A stretch of DNA of 64,000 nucleotides from Gemmatimonadota bacterium DH-78 (GCA_038095605.1 CP144380.1:1886001-1950000); one strand, 5' to 3'. Numbered from the stretch's first letter, positions 45,866-55,038 are shown. Made by a program: numbers and translations. The notes: generated from the sequence alone by a model not told the origin.

Positions 45866-47005
45866 TCAGCGGATCCGGAAGCCTCCGTCCACCCGCGGCG
45901 CGAGGTTCGGGTTGCCCACCTGCAGCTGGTAGGCCCAGTCGAAGATCATGAGCGGGTCGCCCGCCTGGTCGAAGCCGAGCAGTTCCACCCGAATCGCCGC
46001 CACCCGGTAGCCGCCCTGAGCCGGTACCCGCATCACGTAGGTCGTCTGCGGCAGCAGCCCCACGTCGTTCGACTGGTAGCCCGAACTCGGCGCCACCTCG
46101 AGCGACACGCAGCCGGCGTCGGAGGCGGGCCCGCACTTGAGCGCCGTCGTCTCGTACCCGGAAGAGTGGATCGTCACCCCGGGGCCGGGCACCAGCCACC
46201 AGCCGTCGGCGTCCGTCTCGAGTCGGAAGTGCCGCGACGACGACGTGCCGGACACGATCGGATCCGAGGCCTCGTCCTCCTGGAAGACGAAGCCGGAGAG
46301 ACCCGGCCGTGCGAAGTGGTCGTACACCACGTCGCCGTGGTAGTCCGGGCGGGGCGTGCCGTCGGCCGCGCTGCTCCCTCCACTCTCGTGCCCCCACAGG
46401 TCGACCGCGGTCACGAAGTACGTGTAGGTCGAGCCGTTGGCCGCCAGCAGGTCGAGAAAGCCCTCCGAATCGGTCTCGCCGAGCAGGTAGCTCGTGTCCT
46501 GCTCGTAGTAGTACACGCGGTAGAATCCGAAATCGTCGGCCGACCGGGCACCGCTGCCCCACACGAGGTAGTTCGCGTTGTCCAGGGCGATCACCCCCAT
46601 GGCGTCGGGCACGGGCGGTGCCGCCATGTTCGGCACATCGACCCGGACGGCCTCGGACGAGGCGGCCTCGTAGCCCTCGGCGTCCACCGCCGCCACGTAG
46701 TAGTCGTAGCTCTGGCTGGCGAGGATGTTGGAGTCGGCGTACGAGCAGTAGCCGTCGAAGCAGTTGGTGACCTCCGCGATCAGGAAGTAGTCGCGATCGC
46801 TCGAGCGCTTGCCGTAGACCCGGAAGGCCTCGCCGTCCCACCCGGAGCCGAGCTCCCAGGTGACCGTCACCTCGTACCCGTAGTACGAGACGGCCAGATT
46901 GCGCGGAGCGGCCGGGCCGCCGTCGCCGGGCGACACGAAGTAGTCGTCCTCGCAGCCACCCAGAACCAGCCCCAGCACCAGGGCTCCCATCCACCGTCTG
47001 CGCAT
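45866..47005 (-). CDS. Lipoprotein with fibronectin type III-like modules
   Basis: The 379-residue protein has a lipobox LVLGGC (Cys18) after RRRWMGALVLG, so it should be lipidated. Two modules resemble fibronectin type III domains (about 33-120 with PRNLAVSYYGYEVTVTWE, and about 125-210), followed by a region with VFQEDEASDPIVSG and a likely beta-sandwich. The enzymatic role is unknown; surface adhesion or scaffolding is possible. The ATG at 47005 has GGAGGA 4-5 nt upstream. A weak box pair (TTGGAG at 47071-47066, 18 nt, TGTACT at 47047-47042) precedes it. It appears to be a single-gene unit between hairpins. Confidence 0.8.
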   Translation of the reverse strand: MRRRWMGALVLGLVLGGCEDDYFVSPGDGGPAAPRNLAVSYYGYEVTVTWELGSGWDGEAFRVYGKRSSDRDYFLIAEVTNCFDGYCSYADSNILASQSYDYYVAAVDAEGYEAASSEAVRVDVPNMAAPPVPDAMGVIALDNANYLVWGSGARSADDFGFYRVYYYEQDTSYLLGETDSEGFLDLLAANGSTYTYFVTAVDLWGHESGGSSAADGTPRPDYHGDVVYDHFARPGLSGFVFQEDEASDPIVSGTSSSRHFRLETDADGWWLVPGPGVTIHSSGYETTALKCGPASDAGCVSLEVAPSSGYQSNDVGLLPQTTYVMRVPAQGGYRVAAIRVELLGFDQAGDPLMIFDWAYQLQVGNPNLAPRVDGGFRIR

Positions 47006-47151
47006 CGTTCCTCCTCGAGGTTCGCCAGAGTGTATCCGGGCAGTACAGCACGCCCCGTACCACTTCTCCAAACCGCATGGTTCCGCGGCATCCGGCGGCG
47101 TGAGCACCGTGATCGTCCTCTCCATGGGACACCCGCCCCCCGGAAACGAGA

Positions 47152-47190
47152 CCGGGCCCGCCCCCTCCTCGGCGGAGAGAGCGGGCCCGG
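47152..47190 (-). terminator. Long hairpin after etfA
   Basis: CCGGGCCCGC (47152-47161) pairs with GCGGGCCCGG (47181-47190), with CTCC/GGAG pairs possible inside. It lies 32 nt downstream of the etfA stop codon on the minus strand; the T content after it is low. Confidence 0.55.
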
Positions 47191-47221
47191 AGTCCACGAT
47201 GAGCCGTGGTTCGGCGTGCGA

Positions 47222-48214
47222 TCAGCCGCCCGCCTTGAGAGCCTTCACCTGGTCGGTGAGTGCCGGGAGCACTTCGAACAGGTCTCCCACGATCCCGTAG
47301 TCCGCCACACCGAAGATGGGCGCGTCGGGATCCTTGTTGACCGCCACGATCGTGCCGGAGCTGCGCATGCCGGCCAGGTGCTGAATCGCACCCGAGATGC
47401 CGACGGCGAAGTACAGCTTGGGCGACACCGTCTTGCCGGTCTGGCCCACCTGCTCGCCGTGGGGCCGCCATCCGGCGTCCACCACCGCGCGCGAGGCGCC
47501 CAGCGCCGCCACATCCGACCCCAGCGCATCGCGCAGGTTCTCGAGCAGCGCCCAGTTCTCCGGGTCCTTCATGCCGCGGCCCCCGGACACCACCACCGAG
47601 GCCTCGCTCACGTCGAGCGAGCCGGCCGAGGCGGTCTTGAACTCGACCACACGCGCCTTCCAGCTCGACGGATCGACGCTCACCGCCATCTCTTCCACCG
47701 CACCCGCGGCGGACCGCTCCTGCGCCGGGAAGACGTTGGGGCGCAGCGTGACCACCGCCGGCGACGCGTCCATCCGCAGCCGCGCGAATGCCTTGCCCGA
47801 GTAGACCGGGCGCCGGACCACCACGGCACCGCCCGCTCCCGACACCTCCACGACATCGGAGGCCATCGGCACGTCGAGCAGCGCCGCCACGCGGGGAGCC
47901 AGATCGCGCCCCACCGCCGAAGCGGGAAAGAGCACCGCCCCGTACGAGCCGGCCCGCACCGCCTCGACCACGATCGCCGCCCAGGCCTCGGCCGCGTAGC
48001 CCGCGAGGGCGCCGTCGGCCGCCACCTTCACGCGCGCGGCCCCGAAGCCGCCCAGGGCGCCGACGCTGCCGCTCAGCCCCTCGCCACCGATGGCCAGGGC
48101 GTGACACTCACCCCCGAGCTCGGAGGCCAGCGCCGCAGCCGTGGACACGACTTCGTGCGTGACGCCACGCACCACACCATCCCGCTGTTCCGCAAAGGCG
48201 AGAACGTCGCCCAT
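47222..48214 (-). CDS. etfA: Electron transfer flavoprotein alpha subunit
   Basis: The 330-residue protein carries FAD in the EtfAB dimer that accepts electrons from acyl-CoA dehydrogenases. The FAD-binding C-terminal domain is clear: VVSGGRGMKDPENW, GQTGKTVSPKLYFAVGISGAIQHLAGM and VNKDPDAPIFGVADYGIVGD. It begins 12 nt after etfB. The acyl-CoA ligase at 53388-55007 suggests a fatty-acid oxidation context, though no dehydrogenase is in the window. Confidence 0.96.
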   Translation of the reverse strand: MGDVLAFAEQRDGVVRGVTHEVVSTAAALASELGGECHALAIGGEGLSGSVGALGGFGAARVKVAADGALAGYAAEAWAAIVVEAVRAGSYGAVLFPASAVGRDLAPRVAALLDVPMASDVVEVSGAGGAVVVRRPVYSGKAFARLRMDASPAVVTLRPNVFPAQERSAAGAVEEMAVSVDPSSWKARVVEFKTASAGSLDVSEASVVVSGGRGMKDPENWALLENLRDALGSDVAALGASRAVVDAGWRPHGEQVGQTGKTVSPKLYFAVGISGAIQHLAGMRSSGTIVAVNKDPDAPIFGVADYGIVGDLFEVLPALTDQVKALKAGG

Positions 48215-48226
48215 GGAATCCTCCGA

Positions 48227-48976
48227 TCAGAGTACCTTGGCCTCTTCGCGCAGCGCACGGACGAGCTCCGCGGCCGCCTCGGCTCCCTCACCCACGATCC
48301 GTCCCTCGGGACGTGCGGGCGGCAGCTCGAGCGCTTCCAGTGTCATGCGGGCGGCCGGCACCTCGGCCGCCTTCTGCTCCAGCGGCTTGCGCTTGGCCGC
48401 CATGATGCCCTTCAGCGACGCGTAGCGCGGCTCGAAGGCACCCTTCGTGATGGTGATCACCGCGGGCAGATCGACCTCGACCACCTCGGTGCCCCCCTCC
48501 ACCTCGCGCTGGCAGCGCGCGGTGTCGCCGTTCAGCTCGAAATCGCTCACCGCCGTCACGCAGGGCCGTCCCATCAGGGTGGCCAGCATCGGCCCGACCT
48601 GCTGCGCGTCGTCGTCGGCCGCCTTCACGCCGAGCAGGATCAGCGGAGCGTCGTGCCCCTCCAGCTCCGTGGCGAGCGCGCGGGCCGTGGCGAGACCGTC
48701 GAATCCGGACTCCCCCTCGAGAAGCACCGCCTTGTCGGCGCCCATGGCGAGACCGGAACGGAGCTGCTCCGCCGCGGCCGCGTCGCCCAGGGTGACCAGG
48801 GTGACGGTGCCGTCGCCGGCGGCCTCGCGCAGACGCAGCGCGGCCTCCACGGCGAACTCGTCGTAGGGGCTGACGATGTACTTCACGCCCCCGCTGTCGA
48901 TGGAATCGCCACCCTCGGCGATACGGATCCGGGTTTCGGTATCCGGAGTCCGCTTGATGCAGACGGTAATGTTCAC
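48227..48976 (-). CDS. etfB: Electron transfer flavoprotein beta subunit
   Basis: The 249-residue protein is the AMP-containing partner of EtfA. Motifs include the N-terminal VCIKRTPDTE, SPYDEFAVEAALRLRE and ADDDAQQVGPMLA. The frame extends 25 codons upstream, but the GTG at 48976 gives the family start and has GGAG 5 nt upstream. The pair is transcribed from a promoter about 40-70 nt upstream. Confidence 0.95.
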   Translation of the reverse strand: MNITVCIKRTPDTETRIRIAEGGDSIDSGGVKYIVSPYDEFAVEAALRLREAAGDGTVTLVTLGDAAAAEQLRSGLAMGADKAVLLEGESGFDGLATARALATELEGHDAPLILLGVKAADDDAQQVGPMLATLMGRPCVTAVSDFELNGDTARCQREVEGGTEVVEVDLPAVITITKGAFEPRYASLKGIMAAKRKPLEQKAAEVPAARMTLEALELPPARPEGRIVGEGAEAAAELVRALREEAKVL

Positions 48977-49015
48977 GTGGCTCCGGGCCTCGTTTCGGGT
49001 GGAACTGAACGAACG

Positions 49016-49044
49016 AATGTAGACCGGGTTGCGAATCGATTCAA
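49016..49044 (-). promoter_or_regulatory. Predicted promoter of etfBA
   Basis: TTGAAT (49044-49039), a 17-nt spacer and TACATT (49021-49016) lie on the minus strand between nhaC and etfB. A second TTGAAG lies 7 nt further upstream. Confidence 0.6.
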
Positions 49045-49084
49045 CCTTCAACCGCTCCCGGGGCGCGCCGATCCCGCCGGCGGC

Positions 49085-50500
49085 TCAGAGGGTCGCTCCG
49101 ACGAGGGCGAAGGCCACCACCGCGATCGCGCCGCCGGTCAGGGCATACGGCAGCTGGGTGCGCACGTGATCGATGTGGTCGGTGGCGGCGGCCATCGACG
49201 AGATGATCGTGGTGTCGCTGATGGGCGAGCAGTGGTCGCCGAAGATGCCGCCCGAGAGCGACGCGGCCACGAAGGGCGCGAGCGGCAGCCCCAGCGCCTC
49301 GGCCGCCGGCACGGCGATCGGGAGCATGATGCCGAAGGTGCCCCAGCTCGTGCCGGTGGAAAAGGCGATGCCCGCAGCCACCAGGAAGACGAGCGGCAGG
49401 AAGATCACCGGGGGGATCACCCCCGCCGTCACCTGCGCCACGTAGGGGCCCGTGCCCATGGCCGAGGCCACGTCCTTGATGCCGAGGCTCAGCAGGAGGA
49501 TCAGCGCCAGCGGCACGAGCCCGCCCGCCCCCTTCAGCCCCGTGCGCACGAGCGTGTCGACGGAGGCCGCTCCCTGCGTGCGGAGCAGCGCCCAGGCGGC
49601 GGCCAGGCCCAGCAGCACCGCCCAGAGCACCGAGGTGGACCCGTCGCCGTCGGTGATCACGCCGTCGCCGGTGATCCACAGGCCGAGCGGCATCGCGAGC
49701 ACCATCACCGTGATCGGCACGATCATGTTGCGGGCCCGCGGCTCCACCCCCTCGGCCAGCTCGGGAGCGAGCACGCCCTCGTCGATCAGCGGGGTGGCGT
49801 CGGGCCAGAGCAGTTCCCCGCCACGCGTGCGTTCCTCCGCCTTCTTCATGGCTCCGGGACTCCATCCGGACCAGGCCGTGAAGAGGGCGAGCCCCACCGC
49901 GGCGAGCGCATAGAAGTTCAGCGCGATCGACTCCACGAACACCATGAGCGCGTCGTCCACTCCGAGTCCCTCGAGAATGCCGAGGTTGTACGCGCCCCAG
50001 GCGTTGAGGGGAATCAGGATGCAGATGGGGGCCGAGGTGGAGTCGATGAGATAGGCGAGCTTCTCGCGCGAGATCCGGTAGCGATCGAAGAGCGGCCGGG
50101 CCACCGAGCCGGCCACGAGCACGGTGATGTTCGACTCGATGAAGATGATCATGCCGGTGATCACGGCGAGCAGCCGCGCCCCGCGCCCCGTCTGCACGCG
50201 GTCGCGCGCCTCGAGCCAGCGGATGAAGCCCTGCACGCCTCCCGACGACTCGATCGTGGCGATGAGCGCCCCGATCACCAGGGTGAAGAGCAGCACACGG
50301 GTCTCGCCGGGATCGACGAACACGTCCACGAGGGCGTCGACCGAGGCCGCGAGCCCGACCAGCGGATTCCACCCGTTCATGATCGTCCAGCCGAGCCAGA
50401 TGCCCCCCGCGAGCGAGAGGTAGACCTGCCGCGTACCGATCGCGAGCACGATCGCGAGGAGCGGCGGGAGCAGAGAGATCCAGGTCGGGTCGCTGGTCAT
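49085..50500 (-). CDS. nhaC: Na+/H+ antiporter NhaC family protein
   Basis: The 471-residue inner-membrane protein has about eleven hydrophobic segments. Conserved parts include FSTGTSWGTFGIMLPIAVP and GGIFGDHCSPISDTTI, the signature of the NhaC/YqkI family, and ESNITVLVAG. Members exchange Na+ for H+ or swap dicarboxylates; the ion here is inferred from family only. The ATG at 50500 lies 35 nt after the DNA glycosylase stop. Confidence 0.88.
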   Translation of the reverse strand: MTSDPTWISLLPPLLAIVLAIGTRQVYLSLAGGIWLGWTIMNGWNPLVGLAASVDALVDVFVDPGETRVLLFTLVIGALIATIESSGGVQGFIRWLEARDRVQTGRGARLLAVITGMIIFIESNITVLVAGSVARPLFDRYRISREKLAYLIDSTSAPICILIPLNAWGAYNLGILEGLGVDDALMVFVESIALNFYALAAVGLALFTAWSGWSPGAMKKAEERTRGGELLWPDATPLIDEGVLAPELAEGVEPRARNMIVPITVMVLAMPLGLWITGDGVITDGDGSTSVLWAVLLGLAAAWALLRTQGAASVDTLVRTGLKGAGGLVPLALILLLSLGIKDVASAMGTGPYVAQVTAGVIPPVIFLPLVFLVAAGIAFSTGTSWGTFGIMLPIAVPAAEALGLPLAPFVAASLSGGIFGDHCSPISDTTIISSMAAATDHIDHVRTQLPYALTGGAIAVVAFALVGATL

Positions 50501-50535
50501 CGGCGGTGGCTTTCGGGGGAACGAGGTGCGGCGCT

Positions 50536-51222
50536 CTACCGGGAGACGCCCGGACTGCGCGAAACACAGTAGCGAAGAAGACGCTCGGCCGCCTTCCGGA
50601 TCCCGATCCGGGGCGTCACCCTCACCCATTCGTCGGGCACGCGCCACCCCGGAAGAAGCCGCAGGGGCGGGCGAGCGAGGTCGTGCCCGTAGTGCTCGCC
50701 GGTGACGCCGAGGGCGACCGCGAGGCGCCCCGGACCGTCGGCGGGATGGTCGTCGCGGCCGCGTCGGCGCCGCACCACGTCGAGCCCTTCGATCACCTCG
50801 AGCCCCCGCACCAGCACCGCGCCCCCGGTCCCCTCCGCGCCCGCCACCACGTTGAGGCACCAGTGCATGCCGTAGCTGCGGTACACGTAGGCCCGTCCGG
50901 CCGGGCCGAACATGGCGCGGTTGCGCTCGGTCACTCCGGCCCGGGTGGCGGCGTGACTCGCGGGATCGTCGGCCCCGAGATAGGCCTCCGTCTCCACCAC
51001 CACGCCGGTGACCCGCTCGCCCCCGATCGTGGACTCCAGCCGGGACCCGAGCAGCGCCCGGGCCACATCGGGAACCGGGAGGTCGAAGCGGGGGAGCGGA
51101 TGCGCGGCGCACCCGGATACGACGAGGGGCTCCCCCGCGACCTGCCAGGGAAGCCCCTCTCGATCCGGACGGCCGGCGTCAGCTGCTCCGGCCACCCCGT
51201 CCGCGCCGTCCGCGGCGTCCAC
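50536..51222 (-). CDS. 3-methyladenine DNA glycosylase (MPG/AAG family)
   Basis: The 228-residue protein removes alkylated bases. It matches the MPG fold by LPVPDVARALLGSRL, VVETEAYLGADDPASHA with the catalytic Glu, MFGPAGRAYVYRSYGMHWCLNVV and a late GIRKA. The start is uncertain: the GTG at 51222 gives 228 residues and overlaps the NYN gene by 44 nt; a GTG at 51195 would be shorter and overlap by 17. The first 40 residues look unlike the family core, so the shorter form is possible. Confidence 0.87.
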   Translation of the reverse strand: MDAADGADGVAGAADAGRPDREGLPWQVAGEPLVVSGCAAHPLPRFDLPVPDVARALLGSRLESTIGGERVTGVVVETEAYLGADDPASHAATRAGVTERNRAMFGPAGRAYVYRSYGMHWCLNVVAGAEGTGGAVLVRGLEVIEGLDVVRRRRGRDDHPADGPGRLAVALGVTGEHYGHDLARPPLRLLPGWRVPDEWVRVTPRIGIRKAAERLLRYCVSRSPGVSR

Positions 51223-53197
51223 GCCCCCGCCCGCCGGAAGAGCGACCGCCCTCCGACTCCGACTCCGACTCCGCGGCCTCGCTCGACCGACGGGCGAAGT
51301 CCTCGGCCCAGGCTTCGAGCACCGCCTCGGCGCGGGCCGGCGGCACCACCGACTTCACCCGCTCGGGATCGGTCTGGAGCACGGTGAACAGCGTCTCTCC
51401 GAAGTTCTCCACCAGCGCCTCGGCCGTCTTCTTGCCGACGCCGCGATAGGAATTGGAGAGGTAGCGGAGCTGCGCGTCGGCGTCGGTCGGCAGCCCGAGC
51501 GACTCGACGTTCACCTCGGAGGCGTCCGCGCCGTCGTCGGCCGGGCGGTCGTCCTGCGACGTCTCCGCCTTCGGAGATTCCTCCGCCGGCTTCTCGGCCT
51601 TCGCCTCGTCGGCCTTCTTCGCCCCCCCGCGCTTCGAGCCCCCGCGGCGCGACCGCCGCTTCGGCTTCTCGGCCTCGACCGGCTCCTCGTCGGAGGCGGC
51701 GGCCTCGGCGCCACCCGTGTCGTCGGTCGACTGCACGGCTCCCCCGGCCTGACCGGGCAGGAGCGGCGGGGGCGAATCGTCGTCGCGGCGTCGGGTGGTG
51801 CCCCCCCGCGGTCCGAGTCGGCGCCCGGGCGCATCCGGATCGATCACGTCCTCGGGTCGCAGCTCCCGCACCACCGGTCCGGATCCGGCCGAGGCGTCGG
51901 GCTCGGGCGCGGCGTCGACCGCGGCGTCTTCGCCACTCGTCGGCTCCCCGACCGCGGCGTCGTCGGCCCCCTCGGCAGCGCTCTCCTGCGCCTCGGCGGC
52001 GGCGTCGGCCGCCGGCGCGGCATCGCCGAGCGCGACCTCGTAGTTGCCGCCGTCCTCCTTGCGGAGCGAGACGATGCCGTCGTCGTCGGCCTGCTGCAGG
52101 AAGCGGCTGAACTTCGGAAAGCCCAGCTCACCCTCGTCGAAGTTGCCGTCGATCTCGAGCATGCGCCGCTTCACGTCGGAGTCGCGCACCGGGTGGCGGC
52201 CGTCGTCGCGCAGCGCCTCGAGCGCCTGCGTGAGGAGGGCGTAGGCGTCGTTGCGCGACGGCCCCTCGGACGACGTTTCCGGCGCGGACTCGGCGGAGGA
52301 GGTCCGCTCCTTCTCGTCGTCTCCCGCTCCGCGACCGCGGCGGCCGCGCCCGTTCGAGCGATCCCGCCCGCGGGAGCGACGGTCGTCCCGGCGGTCGTCG
52401 CGACGCGAGTGCCCACCGCTCGACGAACCCTTTCCGGAGGGCGGTCCCACCTCGTACTGCCCGTTCTCCATCTTCCGGAGCTCGACCAGGTTCTTCGACG
52501 CCGCCTCGGTCAGGAAGCGACTGAACTTGCTGAAGCCGAACGACCCCTCGTCGAAGGTGGAGTCGATCTCGATCATCACCTGCTTCAGGCGGTCGGAGCG
52601 CATGACGTCGTCGCGCTCCACCATCTTCTTGATCGCCTGCTCCACGAGCACCCAGGGGTCGGCGGACTTCTGGTCGCCGCCCGTGGTCTTCGTGAGGCCG
52701 GTGAGCGAGGTGTACGAGTAGTACTCGTCGCAGTTCTGCACGAGGATGTCGGAGCTCGACTCCTGGATGCCGACCCCGATCACGTACTTGCCGTACTCCT
52801 TCAGCTTGAGCACGCAGCTCGAGAAATCGCTGTCGCCCGTGAGCAGGATGAAGGTGCCGATCTCGGGCCGCACGAACACCAGCTCCATGGCGTCGATGGC
52901 CATGCGGATGTCGGTGGCGTTCTTCTTCGACGACCCGTAGGCGGGGGCGAAGATCAGATCGATCGAGTTTTCGGAGAGGGGAACGATGTACTGCGGGTAG
53001 CGGCGCCAGTCGGCGTACGCCCGCTGCACCGTGACCTTCCCCTTGATGATGTCCGACTCGAGAAGCTTGCGGAGATCTCGGGAGAGATCGCTCCGCATCC
53101 CCATGGTGACGTTGTCGAAGTCGATGAGGAGGGCCGCATTCGGTGCGGCGGCCGGCGCGACGGCGTCCCCACGATGGGGCGCGCGCGTGAAGGGCAT
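51179..53197 (-). CDS. NYN ribonuclease-like protein with two LOTUS domains, HhH and RG tail
   Basis: The 672-residue protein is modular. Residues 21-165 are a NYN (PIN-like) domain with acidic residues D26 and D28 in LIDFDN, D96, and D122/D124 in TGDSDF, the layout of an RNA nuclease. Two OST-HTH/LOTUS-like repeats follow (about 180-250 and 314-390); each ends in the near-identical FDEGxxGFxKFSRFL. An Arg/Asp/Gly-rich island (about 262-290) separates them. After an acidic-basic linker, 568-635 carries two helix-hairpin-helix-like motifs (YRGVGKKTAEALVENFG). An RG-rich tail ends the protein. The ATG at 53197 has AAAGG 7 nt upstream; 53203 is an alternative. Confidence 0.85.
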   Translation of the reverse strand: MPFTRAPHRGDAVAPAAAPNAALLIDFDNVTMGMRSDLSRDLRKLLESDIIKGKVTVQRAYADWRRYPQYIVPLSENSIDLIFAPAYGSSKKNATDIRMAIDAMELVFVRPEIGTFILLTGDSDFSSCVLKLKEYGKYVIGVGIQESSSDILVQNCDEYYSYTSLTGLTKTTGGDQKSADPWVLVEQAIKKMVERDDVMRSDRLKQVMIEIDSTFDEGSFGFSKFSRFLTEAASKNLVELRKMENGQYEVGPPSGKGSSSGGHSRRDDRRDDRRSRGRDRSNGRGRRGRGAGDDEKERTSSAESAPETSSEGPSRNDAYALLTQALEALRDDGRHPVRDSDVKRRMLEIDGNFDEGELGFPKFSRFLQQADDDGIVSLRKEDGGNYEVALGDAAPAADAAAEAQESAAEGADDAAVGEPTSGEDAAVDAAPEPDASAGSGPVVRELRPEDVIDPDAPGRRLGPRGGTTRRRDDDSPPPLLPGQAGGAVQSTDDTGGAEAAASDEEPVEAEKPKRRSRRGGSKRGGAKKADEAKAEKPAEESPKAETSQDDRPADDGADASEVNVESLGLPTDADAQLRYLSNSYRGVGKKTAEALVENFGETLFTVLQTDPERVKSVVPPARAEAVLEAWAEDFARRSSEAAESESESEGGRSSGGRGRGRRGRRGRGGRSS

Positions 53198-53275
53198 GCT
53201 CATGCCTTTGATTCTCACAGCGTTGGATGAATGTCGTCTGCCGTGAGACCTCCCCTGCCCCTCCCCGTGTCCTGG

Positions 53276-53293
53276 GGGGGACCGGAGTCCCCC
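53276..53293 (-). terminator. Hairpin after the acyl-CoA ligase gene
   Basis: GGGGGAC (53276-53282) pairs with GTCCCCC (53287-53293), loop CGGA. On the minus strand it reads GGGGGACTCCGGTCCCCC, nearly the same as a hairpin at 62574. It lies 95 nt past the ligase stop; the rest of the 53204-53387 gap shows nothing recognisable. Confidence 0.4.
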
Positions 53294-53387
53294 GACGGAA
53301 CGAGGTCGGGCGCGGGGAAGTCCGGAGCGCCCGCGATCGGGCCTCCGTTCGCCAGGACCGCGTCACGGCCGAGGCGAACGCACGACG

Positions 53388-55007
53388 CTACTCGGTGTCT
53401 GCCTGATCCTCCGACCCGGTGGGCGGACCGCCTTCGATCCACCGCGCGAGTTCGACTTTCCGGACATCGCCGGTCGCCGTCCGCGGGAAACGATCGAGCA
53501 ACCGAACCAGGTCCGGCACCTTCTCGTCGGAGAGGGTCTCGCGACACCAGTCGCGGAGGTCCTCCTCGTCGACGATCGCTCCCTCGACGGGAATCACGCA
53601 GGCACAGATGGCCTCCCCCAGAACGGAGTCCGGGATCCCCACCACCGCGACCTCGTGGACCGCGGGGTGGGCACGAATGCGATCCTCGACTTCGCGAGGG
53701 TACACATTGAAGCCAGTTCTGATGATAACGCCTTTGCGGCGCCCCACCAAATGCAGGAACCCGTCCTCGTCGACCATGCCGAGGTCTCCGGTCACGAAGA
53801 AGCCGTCGGCGTCGAAGCTCTCCCGGGTCTCGAGGGGCTGCCGGTAGTAGCCCGCCATGACCCCGGGTCCGGACACCGCCACCTCGCCGATGCTCTCCTC
53901 GGGGAGTTCCCGTCCCTCCTCGAGAATGCGCACGCGCGTCTCCGCGAGCGGGCGCCCGACCGTCGTGCGGCGATCACCGCCCGGGTCGCCCGGCAGGGTG
54001 AGCGAGACGATCGAGCCGGTCTCGGTGGTGGAGTAGGCGACGAGCAGGGGCGAGCACAGCTCGGCCTCGACGCGGCGGAGCAGCGACTCCGGCACCGGCG
54101 CGCCCGCCGCGAGGGCCACTCGCAGCGACGACAGATTCCGCGGGCGGCGCTCCTGCTCGCCCAGTTCACCGAAGAAGAGCGTCGGAATGCCGTACAGTAC
54201 GGTCACGCCGTGCGCCTCGACGAGATCCAGCACCTCGCCGGGGTCCGCGCGCTCGGCCAGGATCAGGGTGGCTCCCGACAGCAGGCAGCCCAGCAGCCCG
54301 GGACCGAGACCGAACACGTGGTGCAGCGCCGAGAGTCCGACCACCCGATCGTCCGATCGGAGGCCGAGGGTATCGGCGGTGACCGTGGCCCCGTACAGCA
54401 GGTTGGCGTGACTGAGGGTGACGGCCTTCGGCTTGCCGGTGGTGCCCGCCGTGTACACCAGCACCAGCGGCGCCGACGGGTCGGTGGCCGGATCGGCCGG
54501 CGCGTAGTCGCGGCCCGCCCCCGCCGAGACGACGTCCTCCCACTGAAACACCCGGTCGCCGTACCAGAGATCGTCCTCGCCGACGGTCACGAGGTGCTTC
54601 AACTCGGGCAGCTGGGGCATCATCGCCTCGAACCGCTCGAGGAAGTCCACCTCGTCGTGCACCTCGACGGTGATCGCGGCCACCGCCTCGGAGTGCCGCA
54701 GCCGATACCGAAGCTCGGCCGGGGTGAGGGAAGGGCTGAGAGGCACGACCACGGCGCCGAGCCGGGCCGCGGCGAAGAGACCGACCACGAACTCGGGGCA
54801 CTGGGGCAGTACGAGCGCCACCCGGTCGCCCGCCTCCACACCGAAGCCGTGGAGCGAGGCGGCGAGGGCCTCGGCCTGAGTGTCGATCTCGCCCAGAGAC
54901 CACGTCCGCCCCCGGTGGATCAGAAACTCGTCCTGCGCTCCGATGGTGGCTCGGTGAGCCAGCGCGGATGCGAGGGTTGCGTGCCGGTAGCGCTCGCGGA
55001 GCGCCAT
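53388..55007 (-). CDS. Acyl-CoA ligase (AMP-forming)
   Basis: The 539-residue protein activates a carboxylic acid, probably a fatty acid, via an acyl-adenylate. The AMP-binding loop YTAGTTGKPKAVTL, STTETGS, TGDLGMVDEDGFLHLVGRRKGVIIRTGFNVYPREVE and the C-terminal lysine region with DVRKVEL are all typical. Chain length cannot be read from the sequence. GGAGGTGAC just before the ATG at 55007 is the strongest ribosome site in this part of the window. A good promoter sits upstream, so it is probably its own unit. Confidence 0.93.
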   Translation of the reverse strand: MALRERYRHATLASALAHRATIGAQDEFLIHRGRTWSLGEIDTQAEALAASLHGFGVEAGDRVALVLPQCPEFVVGLFAAARLGAVVVPLSPSLTPAELRYRLRHSEAVAAITVEVHDEVDFLERFEAMMPQLPELKHLVTVGEDDLWYGDRVFQWEDVVSAGAGRDYAPADPATDPSAPLVLVYTAGTTGKPKAVTLSHANLLYGATVTADTLGLRSDDRVVGLSALHHVFGLGPGLLGCLLSGATLILAERADPGEVLDLVEAHGVTVLYGIPTLFFGELGEQERRPRNLSSLRVALAAGAPVPESLLRRVEAELCSPLLVAYSTTETGSIVSLTLPGDPGGDRRTTVGRPLAETRVRILEEGRELPEESIGEVAVSGPGVMAGYYRQPLETRESFDADGFFVTGDLGMVDEDGFLHLVGRRKGVIIRTGFNVYPREVEDRIRAHPAVHEVAVVGIPDSVLGEAICACVIPVEGAIVDEEDLRDWCRETLSDEKVPDLVRLLDRFPRTATGDVRKVELARWIEGGPPTGSEDQADTE

Positions 55008-55038
55008 GTCACCTCCGTGTGGGCGGTCGGGAAGCTGG

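Noticed and set aside
45431-50572. A 1713-residue open frame on the plus strand
   Set aside because: It lies antisense to ftcD, the lipoprotein, etfA, etfB and nhaC, which all have clear family motifs; long antisense frames are expected in GC-rich codon use. The translation shows only His/Arg/Gly-rich noise.
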